Shown here in pieces: positions 16,208-24,243 of a stretch of DNA of 26,135 bases. Every line of letters starts with the position of its first letter. The first letter of the stretch is position 1. The translations under genes were made by a program, and so were the position numbers. Origin of the DNA: Savagea sp. GTDB taxonomy: Bacteria > Bacillota > Bacilli > Bacillales_A > Planococcaceae. The stretch lies in contig JASLHQ010000144.1 in the NCBI GenBank assembly GCA_030152265.1, positions 1-26,135 of the forward strand. The letters run 5' to 3'. The notes beneath the pieces are model-generated. The model had not been told where the DNA came from. It saw nothing but the letters and a program-made list of their open reading frames with translations, and did no database searches.

Positions 16208-16579
16208 TTAAGCGAATGTAGCGATTGCAGAGGCGAATGATTGTTCAACCGCTTCTGTAAACGTACCGTAATTGCCGTTCCCTTCAATATTCATTAGCAG
16301 CATTTCTAGCTGGCTTTGCCATTCAACCAACTCGACAATATCGTTTTGCATTTGCAAATAAATTGGTTCATGTTTCAAATAAGCTTCTTGTAAAGTGGAC
16401 CATGTCTCTTTCGGAAAATGGACATATTCATACTGGTCGCCACCATCGATTAAGTAGACGAATGTTTCACGGTCTGAATCCGTTAGTAACGTCCCTGTCG
16501 CTTCTCCTGAGATCGCTCCATCTAATTGTGCGACCCACTTTTCTTCCAAATGTTTAATTTCAGTAACAATGTTTTGCAT
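16208..16579 (-). CDS. UPF0738 family protein (YjbL-like)
   Basis: A 123-residue acidic soluble protein with no signal or membrane segment. The middle and end (ETFVYLIDGGDQYEYVHFPKETW, then LLMNIEGNGNYG) match the UPF0738 family as I recall it from Bacillales YjbL. No function is known. The ATG is preceded by AAAGGAGG with a 10-nt spacer. It is the first gene of the relQ-nadK-rluD-type operon and is divergent from the truncated-globin gene; the shared spacer holds a 15-bp inverted repeat. Confidence 0.75.
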   Translation of the reverse strand: MQNIVTEIKHLEEKWVAQLDGAISGEATGTLLTDSDRETFVYLIDGGDQYEYVHFPKETWSTLQEAYLKHEPIYLQMQNDIVELVEWQSQLEMLLMNIEGNGNYGTFTEAVEQSFASAIATFA

Positions 16580-16639
16580 TGTGTACGGTCCTCCTTTATC
16601 ATATCTTTATGTTCAGTTTATCACACGGCTATTCGACAT

Positions 16640-16654
16640 GCATTTTGAAAATGC
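16640..16654. promoter_or_regulatory. 15-bp inverted repeat between divergent UPF0738 and globin genes
   Basis: GCATTTTGAAAATGC is a perfect 7-1-7 inverted repeat. It ends 7 bp before the -35 of the globin promoter and lies about 60 bp upstream of the UPF0738 start, the position of an operator. It loosely recalls NsrR-type half-sites, but the half-site spacing differs by 2 bp. Confidence 0.4.
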
Positions 16655-16661
16655 TATTTCA

Positions 16662-16690
16662 TTGTGAATCTTATCATTCGTTGCTAAAAT
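16662..16690 (+). promoter_or_regulatory. Promoter of the globin-spxH operon
   Basis: TTGTGA (16662-16667), 17-nt spacer, and TAAAAT (16685-16690) with an upstream TGC, giving an extended -10. Confidence 0.6.
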
Positions 16691-16724
16691 GAAAATATAG
16701 TGAATATAAAGGAGTTAAAACAAT

Positions 16725-17117
16725 ATGATGAAAAAACCTATCATCCCTTTCGAAGAGATCGGTGAAGAAAGACTTCATACGATGATTGACTTATTTTATG
16801 ATAAAGTCGCTGTCAATCCACATTTAGCTCCCATTTTTCCAGATGACTTAACTGAAACGAGACGCAAACAAAAACAATTTCAAACGCAATATTTAGGTGG
16901 ACCGAATTTATATACAGAAGAACATGGACACCCGATGATGCGCGCTCGTCATATGCCGTTTCCGATCACACCGACTCGTGCTCAAGCATGGTTGGAGTGT
17001 ATGTCAGAAGCGATGGATGAAGTGGGCTTAGATGGTCCCCTTCGAGATACGTATTATAAACGACTCGTGCTCACTGCCAATCATATGATTAACGCGACGG
17101 AGGAGGATGCAAGGTGA
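16725..17117 (+). CDS. Truncated hemoglobin, group II (YjbI-like)
   Basis: A 130-residue 2-on-2 globin. Expected features are visible: helix B FYDKV with Tyr25 (B10), the YLGGP turn, the proximal histidine in MMRARHMPF (H76, F8) and Trp89 (G8) in AWLECM, the mark of group II (trHbO). It binds heme and probably O2 or reactive nitrogen/oxygen species. The gene pair globin-spxH is conserved in Bacillales (yjbI-yjbH). AAAGGAG lies 10 nt before ATG 16725; a second ATG follows at once. It overlaps spxH by 4 nt (GTGA), so translation is coupled. Confidence 0.95.
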   Translation: MMKKPIIPFEEIGEERLHTMIDLFYDKVAVNPHLAPIFPDDLTETRRKQKQFQTQYLGGPNLYTEEHGHPMMRARHMPFPITPTRAQAWLECMSEAMDEVGLDGPLRDTYYKRLVLTANHMINATEEDAR

Positions 17118-17929
17118 ATTATCAATCAGTCGTTGAAGAAAAAGCGCAGCTTGCCTGTTCACGCCCGATTGAACTTTACGTTTTCATCGATCCGCTCTGC
17201 CCCGATTGTTGGGCATTGCAACCTTTACTTCGCAGACTTCAAGTCGAATACGAGCAATATTTCACATTGCGTACTGTAATGCGAACTTCTCTCACAAATT
17301 TGAATATGCTCGATGCAGATTGTTGTCAAACACCTTATTGTGATAATTCGAATTTATCCTTTCCGAGTTTAGCGATTAAAGCTGCAGAATTTCAAGGGAA
17401 GCGTGCAGGTTTCCGTTTTCTATCTAAACTGCTCGATCGCACTTTCTCACAATCGAAAGATATTACTTCTTTCGATGTGTTAGTAGAAGTAGCTCGAAGC
17501 TTACATTTAGATATCGACGAGTTCATTTGTGACTTCCGTTCAAAACATGTATTGCGTGCTTTGCAAGTCGATTTATTTTTAGCATCTGAAATGGAAGTCG
17601 ACCGTGCACCTACTTTCGTTTTTTTCAATGAAAACATTGAAGATGAAGGACTAAAAGTAGACGGTGTATACGACTACGATGTGTACGTCCAAATTTTATC
17701 CGAATTGTTAGAACAAACGATTTATCCAGACACACCTCCACCATTAGAACAATTGCTCACTCGCTTCGACTCGATGACAACGGAAGAACTAGCGAGCATT
17801 TATAATGAACCACTTGCAGTTATAGAGCGTGAATTAAAAAAGAAAGTGCTACTCCAACAAGTAGAACGCTTGCCGTATGAAGGCACTTCTCTATGGAAAC
17901 TAAAAAGACATTTTTGTATGAATTCATAA
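17114..17929 (+). CDS. spxH: ClpXP adaptor SpxH (YjbH), DsbA-like
   Basis: A 271-residue cytosolic protein with a DsbA/thioredoxin-like fold. The N-terminal CPDC (C29-C32) sits in FIDPLCPDCWALQP, and further cysteines (C70, C71, C76) follow. In B. subtilis and S. aureus this adaptor binds Spx and promotes its degradation by ClpXP; stress makes it aggregate or lose activity, so Spx accumulates. The start is GTG 17114 with AGGAGG 7 nt upstream, overlapping the globin stop codon. Its target, SpxA, is encoded about 4.3 kb downstream in this window. Confidence 0.94.
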   Translation: MNYQSVVEEKAQLACSRPIELYVFIDPLCPDCWALQPLLRRLQVEYEQYFTLRTVMRTSLTNLNMLDADCCQTPYCDNSNLSFPSLAIKAAEFQGKRAGFRFLSKLLDRTFSQSKDITSFDVLVEVARSLHLDIDEFICDFRSKHVLRALQVDLFLASEMEVDRAPTFVFFNENIEDEGLKVDGVYDYDVYVQILSELLEQTIYPDTPPPLEQLLTRFDSMTTEELASIYNEPLAVIERELKKKVLLQQVERLPYEGTSLWKLKRHFCMNS

Positions 17930-17983
17930 AAAAAGAACAAGTTCGATCATTCATTAAAATGATTAAGAACTTGTTCTTTTTAT
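17930..17983 (+). terminator. Intrinsic terminator of the globin-spxH operon
   Basis: AAAAGAACAAGTTC (17931-17944) pairs with GAACTTGTTCTTTT (17967-17980); the interior also pairs (ATCATT with AATGAT). A T run follows. It begins right at the spxH stop. Confidence 0.88.
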
Positions 17984-17996
17984 TTATTTCAAAAAG

Positions 17997-18036
17997 AAAA
18001 GAACACTCACTCCTGGGGGAGAGTAAGTGCTCTTTT
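17997..18036 (-). terminator. Intrinsic terminator, probably of the coiA-pepF unit
   Basis: On the minus strand a 17-bp stem forms from 18036 to 17997 with all positions paired (three as G-U) around a 6-nt C-rich loop, followed by TTTTCTTTTTG. On the plus strand three of those positions become mismatches, so the hairpin seems built for leftward RNA. It lies 245 bp past the pepF stop, implying a long pepF 3' UTR or another transcript. Confidence 0.65.
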
Positions 18037-18281
18037 ACAAAGGGAATGGGAGAAATGTTCACGTTCAAACAAAAGGGGTGTATGTTTGGTATGTGATTTA
18101 TTTCACATTTATAATTTATCACGAAATAGTAGTATATGCAACTATTCACAATCATTCTTCACAATACTGTCATATTTTCAGCTGATTAAAGATGAATATA
18201 TCAACTACTGAACCCTTTTGTTAACAAAAAACGTCCTCTCCAAATTCCCTACTTTTTTCATTATGTTTCAATAGTATTACT
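18037..18281. other. Gene-free, palindrome-rich spacer between spxH and pepF
   Basis: No credible coding sequence. It contains TGTGATTTATTTCACA (18092-18107), a perfect match to the CRP/FNR half-site layout TGTGA-N6-TCACA and close to Rex sites. A TATAAT follows at 18110-18115 on the plus strand (TTGGTA at 18-nt spacing as -35). Two TTCACAAT direct repeats are at 18145-18152 and 18158-18165. A 14-bp palindrome TTTTGTTAACAAAA is at 18216-18229. This could be a regulated small-RNA promoter region or the pepF 3' UTR; neither is shown. Confidence 0.45.
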
Positions 18282-20084
18282 TTACTTTAAAAGCAAAGAT
18301 TCTAATTCATTCAAACGTTCTTCAAATGCAAGGCATGCTTTTTCAATTGGTTCCGCACTCGTCATATCGACACCTGCGCGTTTCAATACTTCTATTGGAT
18401 AATCCGATGAACCGGCTTTCAAGAAGTTCGTCACATAACGGTCAACTGCTTCTTCACCTTCTGTTAAAATTTGCTTGCTTAATGCAACAGCTGCGCTGTA
18501 TCCTGTCGCATACTGATAAACATAGTAATTGTAATAAAAGTGTGGAATACGTGCCCACTCTAAACCGATTTCTTCATCAGACACCATGTCTTCACCGAAA
18601 TACTTCTTATTCAATGCGTAATATTCTTCCGTTAATTTGTCTGCTGTTAATGCGACACCTTCTTGATCTAATGTATGAATGAGGTGTTCGAACTCTGCGA
18701 ACATCGTCTGACGGAATACAGTGCCACGGAAACCATCTAACCAATGATTCAATAAGAAAATTCGCTCTCTCTCATCCGACGTTTTTTCTAATAAATATTC
18801 ATTTAATAAAGCTTCATTTACAGTAGAAGCGACTTCTGCTACGAAAATCGAATAGCCACTGTAATGGAAAGGTTGTGTTTTTTCAGAATAGTAACTGTGT
18901 ACACTATGTCCGAACTCATGCGCAAGTGTAAATAAGTTATCGACATTATCTTGCCAGTTCATTAAAATGTAAGGGTTCGTGCCGTACGTACCTGATGAAT
19001 AAGCACCTGAACGCTTCCCTTTATTTTCACGAATGTCGACCCAACGGTTATTTAATCCTTCTTGGACAATCGATTGATATTCTTCACCCATCGGTGCGAA
19101 ACTTTCCACCATTGTTTTTGCTGCTTCTTCATACGTATACTTCATCTCGACGTCATCGACGAGTGGTGTATAAATATCATACATATGGTGCTCGTCTAGA
19201 CCGAGTACTTTTTTACGCAATGTAACGTAACGGTGTAAAAGTGGCAAGTAACGATTGATCGTTTCGACTAAATTGTCATACACTTGCTCTGGAATGTAGT
19301 TGTTCGCTAATGCCGCTTCACGAGCAGATCCGTAATTGCGAATGCGTGCGGACACATTATGCTTTTTCACGACACCTGTTAATGTTGATGCAAATGTATT
19401 TTTAAATTGGCCGTACGTTTCATACATCGCTTCAAACGCCGCTTTACGCACAGTTCGGTCTTTACTTTCCATCAATGTGATGAAACGTCCGTGAGAAAGT
19501 TCGACATCTTGTCCTTCCTCATCTTTCACAGTCGGGAATTTTAAATCCGCATTGTTTAATTTTCCGAACGTATCGCTTGAAGCTCCTGTCACTTCGCTCA
19601 TTTGTGCGAGTAACGCTTCCTGTTCCGCTGGTAAAATGTGTGGACGATGCGTATTGAATTCATCTAACTCGTGACGATATTGTGAGAGCCCTTCATGTGA
19701 CTGTACATATTCATTCAATGTTTTTTCATCTACTGATAAAAGTTCAGGTGACATGAACGATAGAGCTGTTCCGACTTTCGTATACAATGAAACTGCTCGG
19801 CTTTCCATCGCTTGGTACGTACCATTGCCTGTATCTTGGTCATGTTTTAAGTGTGCATACACATATACTTTTGACGTATCCATTAATAGTTGGTCGCGAT
19901 ATTGAAATGCTTCATAAATCGCATCCGCTCCTTTATGGAACGTCCCTTCATATTGACTCGCTTCTTCTAATTTTTTCTCGACTACTTTATATTGCTTTTC
20001 CCACGCTTCATCTGAAGGAAAAATCGACGTTAAATCCCAAGTCTCTTCTACTTTCACTTCTTCACGTGTCGGTAATTGTGCCAT
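18282..20084 (-). CDS. pepF: Oligoendopeptidase F (M3 family)
   Basis: A 600-residue cytosolic zinc metallopeptidase that cleaves short peptides. The zinc motif is LAHEFGHSVH (H389, E390, H393), with the third ligand E417 about 24 residues on (FVAEVAST), as in family M3. Length and the N-terminal TREEV..EETWDLTSIFPSDEAW segment match bacillar PepF. The ATG at 20084 has AGGAGG with a 9-nt spacer. It follows coiA by 53 bp without a terminator between them, so co-transcription with coiA is likely, as in B. subtilis. Confidence 0.97.
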   Translation of the reverse strand: MAQLPTREEVKVEETWDLTSIFPSDEAWEKQYKVVEKKLEEASQYEGTFHKGADAIYEAFQYRDQLLMDTSKVYVYAHLKHDQDTGNGTYQAMESRAVSLYTKVGTALSFMSPELLSVDEKTLNEYVQSHEGLSQYRHELDEFNTHRPHILPAEQEALLAQMSEVTGASSDTFGKLNNADLKFPTVKDEEGQDVELSHGRFITLMESKDRTVRKAAFEAMYETYGQFKNTFASTLTGVVKKHNVSARIRNYGSAREAALANNYIPEQVYDNLVETINRYLPLLHRYVTLRKKVLGLDEHHMYDIYTPLVDDVEMKYTYEEAAKTMVESFAPMGEEYQSIVQEGLNNRWVDIRENKGKRSGAYSSGTYGTNPYILMNWQDNVDNLFTLAHEFGHSVHSYYSEKTQPFHYSGYSIFVAEVASTVNEALLNEYLLEKTSDERERIFLLNHWLDGFRGTVFRQTMFAEFEHLIHTLDQEGVALTADKLTEEYYALNKKYFGEDMVSDEEIGLEWARIPHFYYNYYVYQYATGYSAAVALSKQILTEGEEAVDRYVTNFLKAGSSDYPIEVLKRAGVDMTSAEPIEKACLAFEERLNELESLLLK

Positions 20085-20137
20085 ATTAAACGTCCTCCTT
20101 TAATCTTATTAGTATCTTTTCTATTTTCTCAATTCGA

Positions 20138-21241
20138 TTAACCTTTTGCAACTAAGGTCGTTTCAAAATGGCGAAAATATGTGTTCTCAGGCAAATTATA
20201 TCGTAAATCATTTACCTCATTTCGCTCTAAAAATTGACGATATCGCTCTACCGCACAACGTTTAACTTCTGAAAGTTGATAACGCACACTATAAGCAGCA
20301 ACAGCCTCTTCACTTGACCAATCTTCTTCCATTGTTAAGCAATGATGAATGTAATGAAACTGCCAGTCTAAAGCATGTTGACGAAAAGAATGACTTTCTG
20401 CTAAAGGAATCCCGATCCAATTTGACAATTCAAACGGTAACAATTTCAAATCGTGGCAACGAGTTAATAATGTATCATTTCCTCGCTCGTATCGAATCGC
20501 TTGTTCAATACGTTTCATACGCGCATGTACATAGTAATGAACGTAACGTTCTATTTCACTCGATGAAAGTTTTAATATTTCGCGTCGAAACGGGACAGTT
20601 TGTTCTTCATAAGGAATTTTTTGAACGTGGCCGATGTAGCGATCATTTTGAACATGTAAGAGAGGCGCAATATAATAAAAGTTTTGAATGCGCGGATCGT
20701 AATAATACAAATAAGGGCGATCATTCATTTCATAAACCGTACGATAAAATGGAGTGAGACGAATCATTTGAATCAAGTTAGGACGTAAAGTATGAGGAGG
20801 TTTCGTCAGCCAAAATGAGGGATATTTCGCTTCTGCGTAAGTGATTGTTCTCTTTTGCAATTGCTTTTTTGAAATAGGTGTCCACTGATACTCAATGACA
20901 TATTGTTGCTCTTTATCTTTCACATATAAATCAGGTCGTTGTGAACAATTTCGCAATGTCGGCTCTAAGTGAGGAGTGTAAGAAGACTGTTCGAATAACG
21001 AATACAATTGAATTTTCGCTTGTATATGTTCAAACGTCTCGCTTTCCGCAAAAGATTCGCTACAACTGGAACGTTTCTTATGAGCGAAGTGCGGAATGTT
21101 TACAGCACCTACTTTTAAAATGACAGGACGTTCACATTGAGGACAATAAAATTTTTGCTTTTTCAAAGGAAGTAAGGACGTTCGCTTTTGCCAATGGACG
21201 AGATTAATTAATTCACGTCGTTCATTCATCGCAATAAGCAA
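20138..21241 (-). CDS. coiA: Competence protein CoiA-like
   Basis: A 367-residue protein. The N-terminus carries a probable zinc site, YCPQCERP (C33, C36) and IPHFAH (H51, H54). Then comes a nuclease-like core with ESETFEH and RPDLYV...VIEYQWTPIS, consistent with the PD-(D/E)XK-type fold proposed for CoiA. CoiA helps incoming DNA recombine during natural transformation in Gram-positives. An upstream in-frame ATG (21259) contains the Shine-Dalgarno AAAGGAG itself, so the real start is most likely TTG 21241, 8 nt after it. Own promoter TTGAAA-17-TATAAT. Presence does not show that the cell is competent. Confidence 0.88.
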   Translation of the reverse strand: MLIAMNERRELINLVHWQKRTSLLPLKKQKFYCPQCERPVILKVGAVNIPHFAHKKRSSCSESFAESETFEHIQAKIQLYSLFEQSSYTPHLEPTLRNCSQRPDLYVKDKEQQYVIEYQWTPISKKQLQKRTITYAEAKYPSFWLTKPPHTLRPNLIQMIRLTPFYRTVYEMNDRPYLYYYDPRIQNFYYIAPLLHVQNDRYIGHVQKIPYEEQTVPFRREILKLSSSEIERYVHYYVHARMKRIEQAIRYERGNDTLLTRCHDLKLLPFELSNWIGIPLAESHSFRQHALDWQFHYIHHCLTMEEDWSSEEAVAAYSVRYQLSEVKRCAVERYRQFLERNEVNDLRYNLPENTYFRHFETTLVAKG

Positions 21242-21283
21242 ATCGATTACTCCTTTCATTTATTATTGATGAGAGGCACTTCC

Positions 21284-21312
21284 ATTATAGTACATACGTT
21301 CCCTTTTTTCAA
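21284..21312 (-). promoter_or_regulatory. Sigma-A promoter of coiA-pepF
   Basis: Minus strand: -35 TTGAAA (21312-21307), 17-nt spacer, -10 TATAAT (21289-21284). It is the best-formed leftward promoter in the window and lies right behind the mecA terminator. Confidence 0.75.
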
Positions 21313-21313
21313 G

Positions 21314-21346
21314 AAAAAAAGAGACGTTTTTAAACGCCTCTTTTAA
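21314..21346 (-). terminator. Intrinsic terminator of mecA
   Basis: Minus strand: AAAGAGGCGTTT pairs with AAACGTCTCTTT over a tiny A/T loop, followed by a run of T. It starts at the mecA stop codon. Confidence 0.85.
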
Positions 21347-22024
21347 TTATTTAAAATAGTGTAATAAAGTAGTGAATGGTTCATTAGAGCTCACTACAGT
21401 ACCGTATTCATCTAACACGTATTTCGTTTCTTTTACACGCGTTCCATATTCCGATAAAATTCCATATATGTCTTCCGTGACATTATCTAGTAATGTAGGG
21501 TTCACATATACATAATAGCGATCATTATAACTGTAAAGAACGGCTTGTAAATATGCTTCGTAATCAATAATTTTAGATGCGAGTTGAATGACATCTTCTA
21601 TATCTTTAAAACGATACATACGTCCTTCAGCTTTAACGATCTCCTCTTCTTTCTCTTCAGAGCCAAATAACTTATCGTGGAACAAATCACTTAAAGATGA
21701 TAAATCTTTGGCGCTAATTTCAGCATCAAAGTGTTCTTCCATTTCACTATCTTCATCGAAAGGGCTTTCCCATTCGTCGTCTTGCTTTTGTGCGCGTGTC
21801 ACGATAACTTCAATACCTGATTTCATCGCATGTACTTGAATCCAGAGAGGCCCATCGACTTCGAATTCTGTGTTGTCATTAATTTCATCCATCATATTCC
21901 AAAAAAGCTCTTCACTTTTTTCACGATTGTACCAAACATCGTCTTTTGAATAGCCTCTTTCCTCAATATCTTCATAAGATAGATAAAACTTCAACGTATG
22001 TTCATTAATTCTTTCTATATCCAA
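21347..22024 (-). CDS. mecA: Adaptor protein MecA
   Basis: A 225-residue ClpC adaptor. The N-terminal domain (MDIERINEHTLKFYLSYEDIEERGY) binds substrates; a variable acidic linker (about 80-120) leads to the C-terminal ClpC-binding domain. In B. subtilis MecA delivers ComK and other proteins to ClpCP and drives ClpC hexamer assembly. Start choice: GTG 22027 is only 3 nt from GGGGGAG, while TTG 22024 is 6 nt away and aligns with the B. subtilis start MEIERINEHT, so TTG is preferred. It has its own promoter and terminator between spxA and coiA. Confidence 0.94.
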   Translation of the reverse strand: MDIERINEHTLKFYLSYEDIEERGYSKDDVWYNREKSEELFWNMMDEINDNTEFEVDGPLWIQVHAMKSGIEVIVTRAQKQDDEWESPFDEDSEMEEHFDAEISAKDLSSLSDLFHDKLFGSEEKEEEIVKAEGRMYRFKDIEDVIQLASKIIDYEAYLQAVLYSYNDRYYVYVNPTLLDNVTEDIYGILSEYGTRVKETKYVLDEYGTVVSSNEPFTTLLHYFK

Positions 22025-22070
22025 CACGCTCTCCCCCTTCTGTGTAGCCGTTTACTTTCCATTTATAAGC

Positions 22071-22099
22071 ATTGTATTGAACATCCGCAGAGAAAGCAA
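22071..22099 (-). promoter_or_regulatory. Probable promoter of mecA
   Basis: Minus strand: TTGCTT (22099-22094), 17-nt spacer, TACAAT (22076-22071), about 45 bp upstream of the mecA start and just past the spxA terminator. Confidence 0.5.
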
Positions 22100-22130
22100 A
22101 CTTTTAAATTTCATTCTTTTATAAAGGTGC

Positions 22131-22165
22131 AAAAAACGCCATCATATGAGAAGATGGCGTTATTT
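22131..22165 (-). terminator. Intrinsic terminator of spxA
   Basis: Minus strand: AACGCCATC pairs with GATGGCGTT over a short loop, followed by TTTTTT. It lies just past the spxA stop codon. Confidence 0.88.
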
Positions 22166-22181
22166 ATTCCACTTATGTTCA

Positions 22182-22580
22182 TTAGTTGACGAGTTTTCGA
22201 GCTTCCAACAATTGGAACGCACGTACTTTTCTCGGTAAGAAACGACGAATTTCATCTTCGTTATAACCTACTTGAAGACGTTTTTCATCTAAAATAATCG
22301 GTCGGCGTAAAAGGCCAGGATTATCTTGAATTAACTCGTACAATTTTTTTAATGGTAAACTTTCGAGATCGACATTTAACTTTTGGAACACTTTCGAACG
22401 AGTCGAGATAATTTCATCTGTTCCATCTTCTGTCATTCGTAAAATTTGTTTAATTTCGTCAATATTTAAAGGTTCTGAAAAAATGTTACGCTCCGTATAA
22501 GCGATTTCATGCTCTTCTAACCACGCTTTTGCTTTACGACATGATGTACAGCTCGGTGATGTAAATAATGTAACAGCCAT
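22182..22580 (-). CDS. spxA: Transcriptional regulator SpxA
   Basis: A 132-residue ArsC-fold regulator almost identical in pattern to B. subtilis Spx. The redox switch CTSC is at C11-C14, the RNA polymerase alpha-contact glycine is in MTEDG (G53), and the RPII and [16 protein letters not shown] segments follow. Under disulfide stress oxidised Spx binds the alpha subunit C-terminal domain and redirects transcription to thiol-repair genes. It is degraded by ClpXP with the SpxH adaptor, also encoded here. The C-terminus ends LVN in place of the B. subtilis LAN. SD AAAGGAAG about 10 nt upstream. A 19-bp perfect inverted repeat lies in its leader. Confidence 0.97.
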   Translation of the reverse strand: MAVTLFTSPSCTSCRKAKAWLEEHEIAYTERNIFSEPLNIDEIKQILRMTEDGTDEIISTRSKVFQKLNVDLESLPLKKLYELIQDNPGLLRRPIILDEKRLQVGYNEDEIRRFLPRKVRAFQLLEARKLVN

Positions 22581-22924
22581 TCATCGACACTTCCTTTCAA
22601 GTCTTCTGAATTTATCTATTCTAACTATGAATCATAGTTATTTATAATAACTTTAAATTAACTAGCTCTATTTCTATTATACACACTTTCATTCTCAATT
22701 GATACACTTTTTGAAAAGTTTTTCACGATTTTCGTTTTTGTCGTTCTAAACGTTGGTATAATAGCTTTTCTTTTTCTTTTGAAATATCTCTATGAATACT
22801 ATACCCCCTTTGTATTATCAATAAACATCTTTTTAAAAAATATTTATTCTCATTTACATTACATCTTTTGAAAATAGTTCTTACACTTATATATACGCTT
22901 TAATTGTGAATAAGTTCCTTAAAA
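22581..22924. other. spxA-trpS intergenic region (no gene)
   Basis: Very A/T-rich. It holds the spxA leader inverted repeat (22622-22640), a leftward TATAAT for spxA (22681-22676) with no clear -35, and a rightward extended -10, TGGTATAAT (22754-22762), about 200 bp upstream of the trpS T-box. The oligopeptide permease operon that lies near trpS in B. subtilis is absent. Only very short reading frames without ribosome sites are seen. Confidence 0.5.
22622..22640. promoter_or_regulatory. 19-bp perfect inverted repeat in the spxA leader
   Basis: TAACTATGAATCATAGTTA, arms of 9 bp around one base. It is about 30-45 nt downstream of the predicted spxA -10 (22681-22676) and 42 bp upstream of the ATG, a fitting place for a repressor. 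In B. subtilis, spx is repressed by PerR and YodB; this repeat is not a clear PerR box. Confidence 0.5.
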
Positions 22925-22953
22925 TTGATTATTTCAGCCATTTTGTTTATAAT
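22925..22953 (+). promoter_or_regulatory. Sigma-A promoter of the trpS T-box transcript
   Basis: TTGATT (22925-22930), 17-nt spacer, perfect TATAAT (22948-22953). Transcription would start a few bases before Stem I of the T-box. Confidence 0.78.
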
Positions 22954-22965
22954 TTAACGCAAAGC

Positions 22966-24203
<1,238 letters not shown>

Positions 24204-24204
24204 T

Positions 24205-24243
24205 AAAAAGTTGCCCCCTTTTATAAGGAGGCAACTTTTTTAT
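24205..24243. terminator. Bidirectional intrinsic terminator (trpS / fabF)
   Basis: AAAAAGTTGCC pairs with GGCAACTTTTT, extended by CCTT/AAGG inside, with A and T tracts on both sides. It overlaps the fabF stop codon. Confidence 0.92.

Noticed and set aside
16640..16654. NsrR operator
   Set aside because: The half-sites look alike but are separated by 3 bases where the family pattern as I recall it has 1; kept only as an unassigned repeat.
17893..18096. A 67-codon frame overlapping the spxH end and two terminator hairpins
   Set aside because: It runs through both hairpins, lacks a Shine-Dalgarno and has no recognisable product; probably chance.
18037..18281. tRNA gene or small peptide gene between spxH and pepF, as I recall in B. 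subtilis (trnSL-Val1, yizD)
   Set aside because: No tRNA arms (no GGTTCRA T-loop) and no ORF with a ribosome site in this stretch.
20314..20757. A 147-codon open frame antisense to coiA
   Set aside because: No ribosome site, no recognised motif, fully inside coiA.
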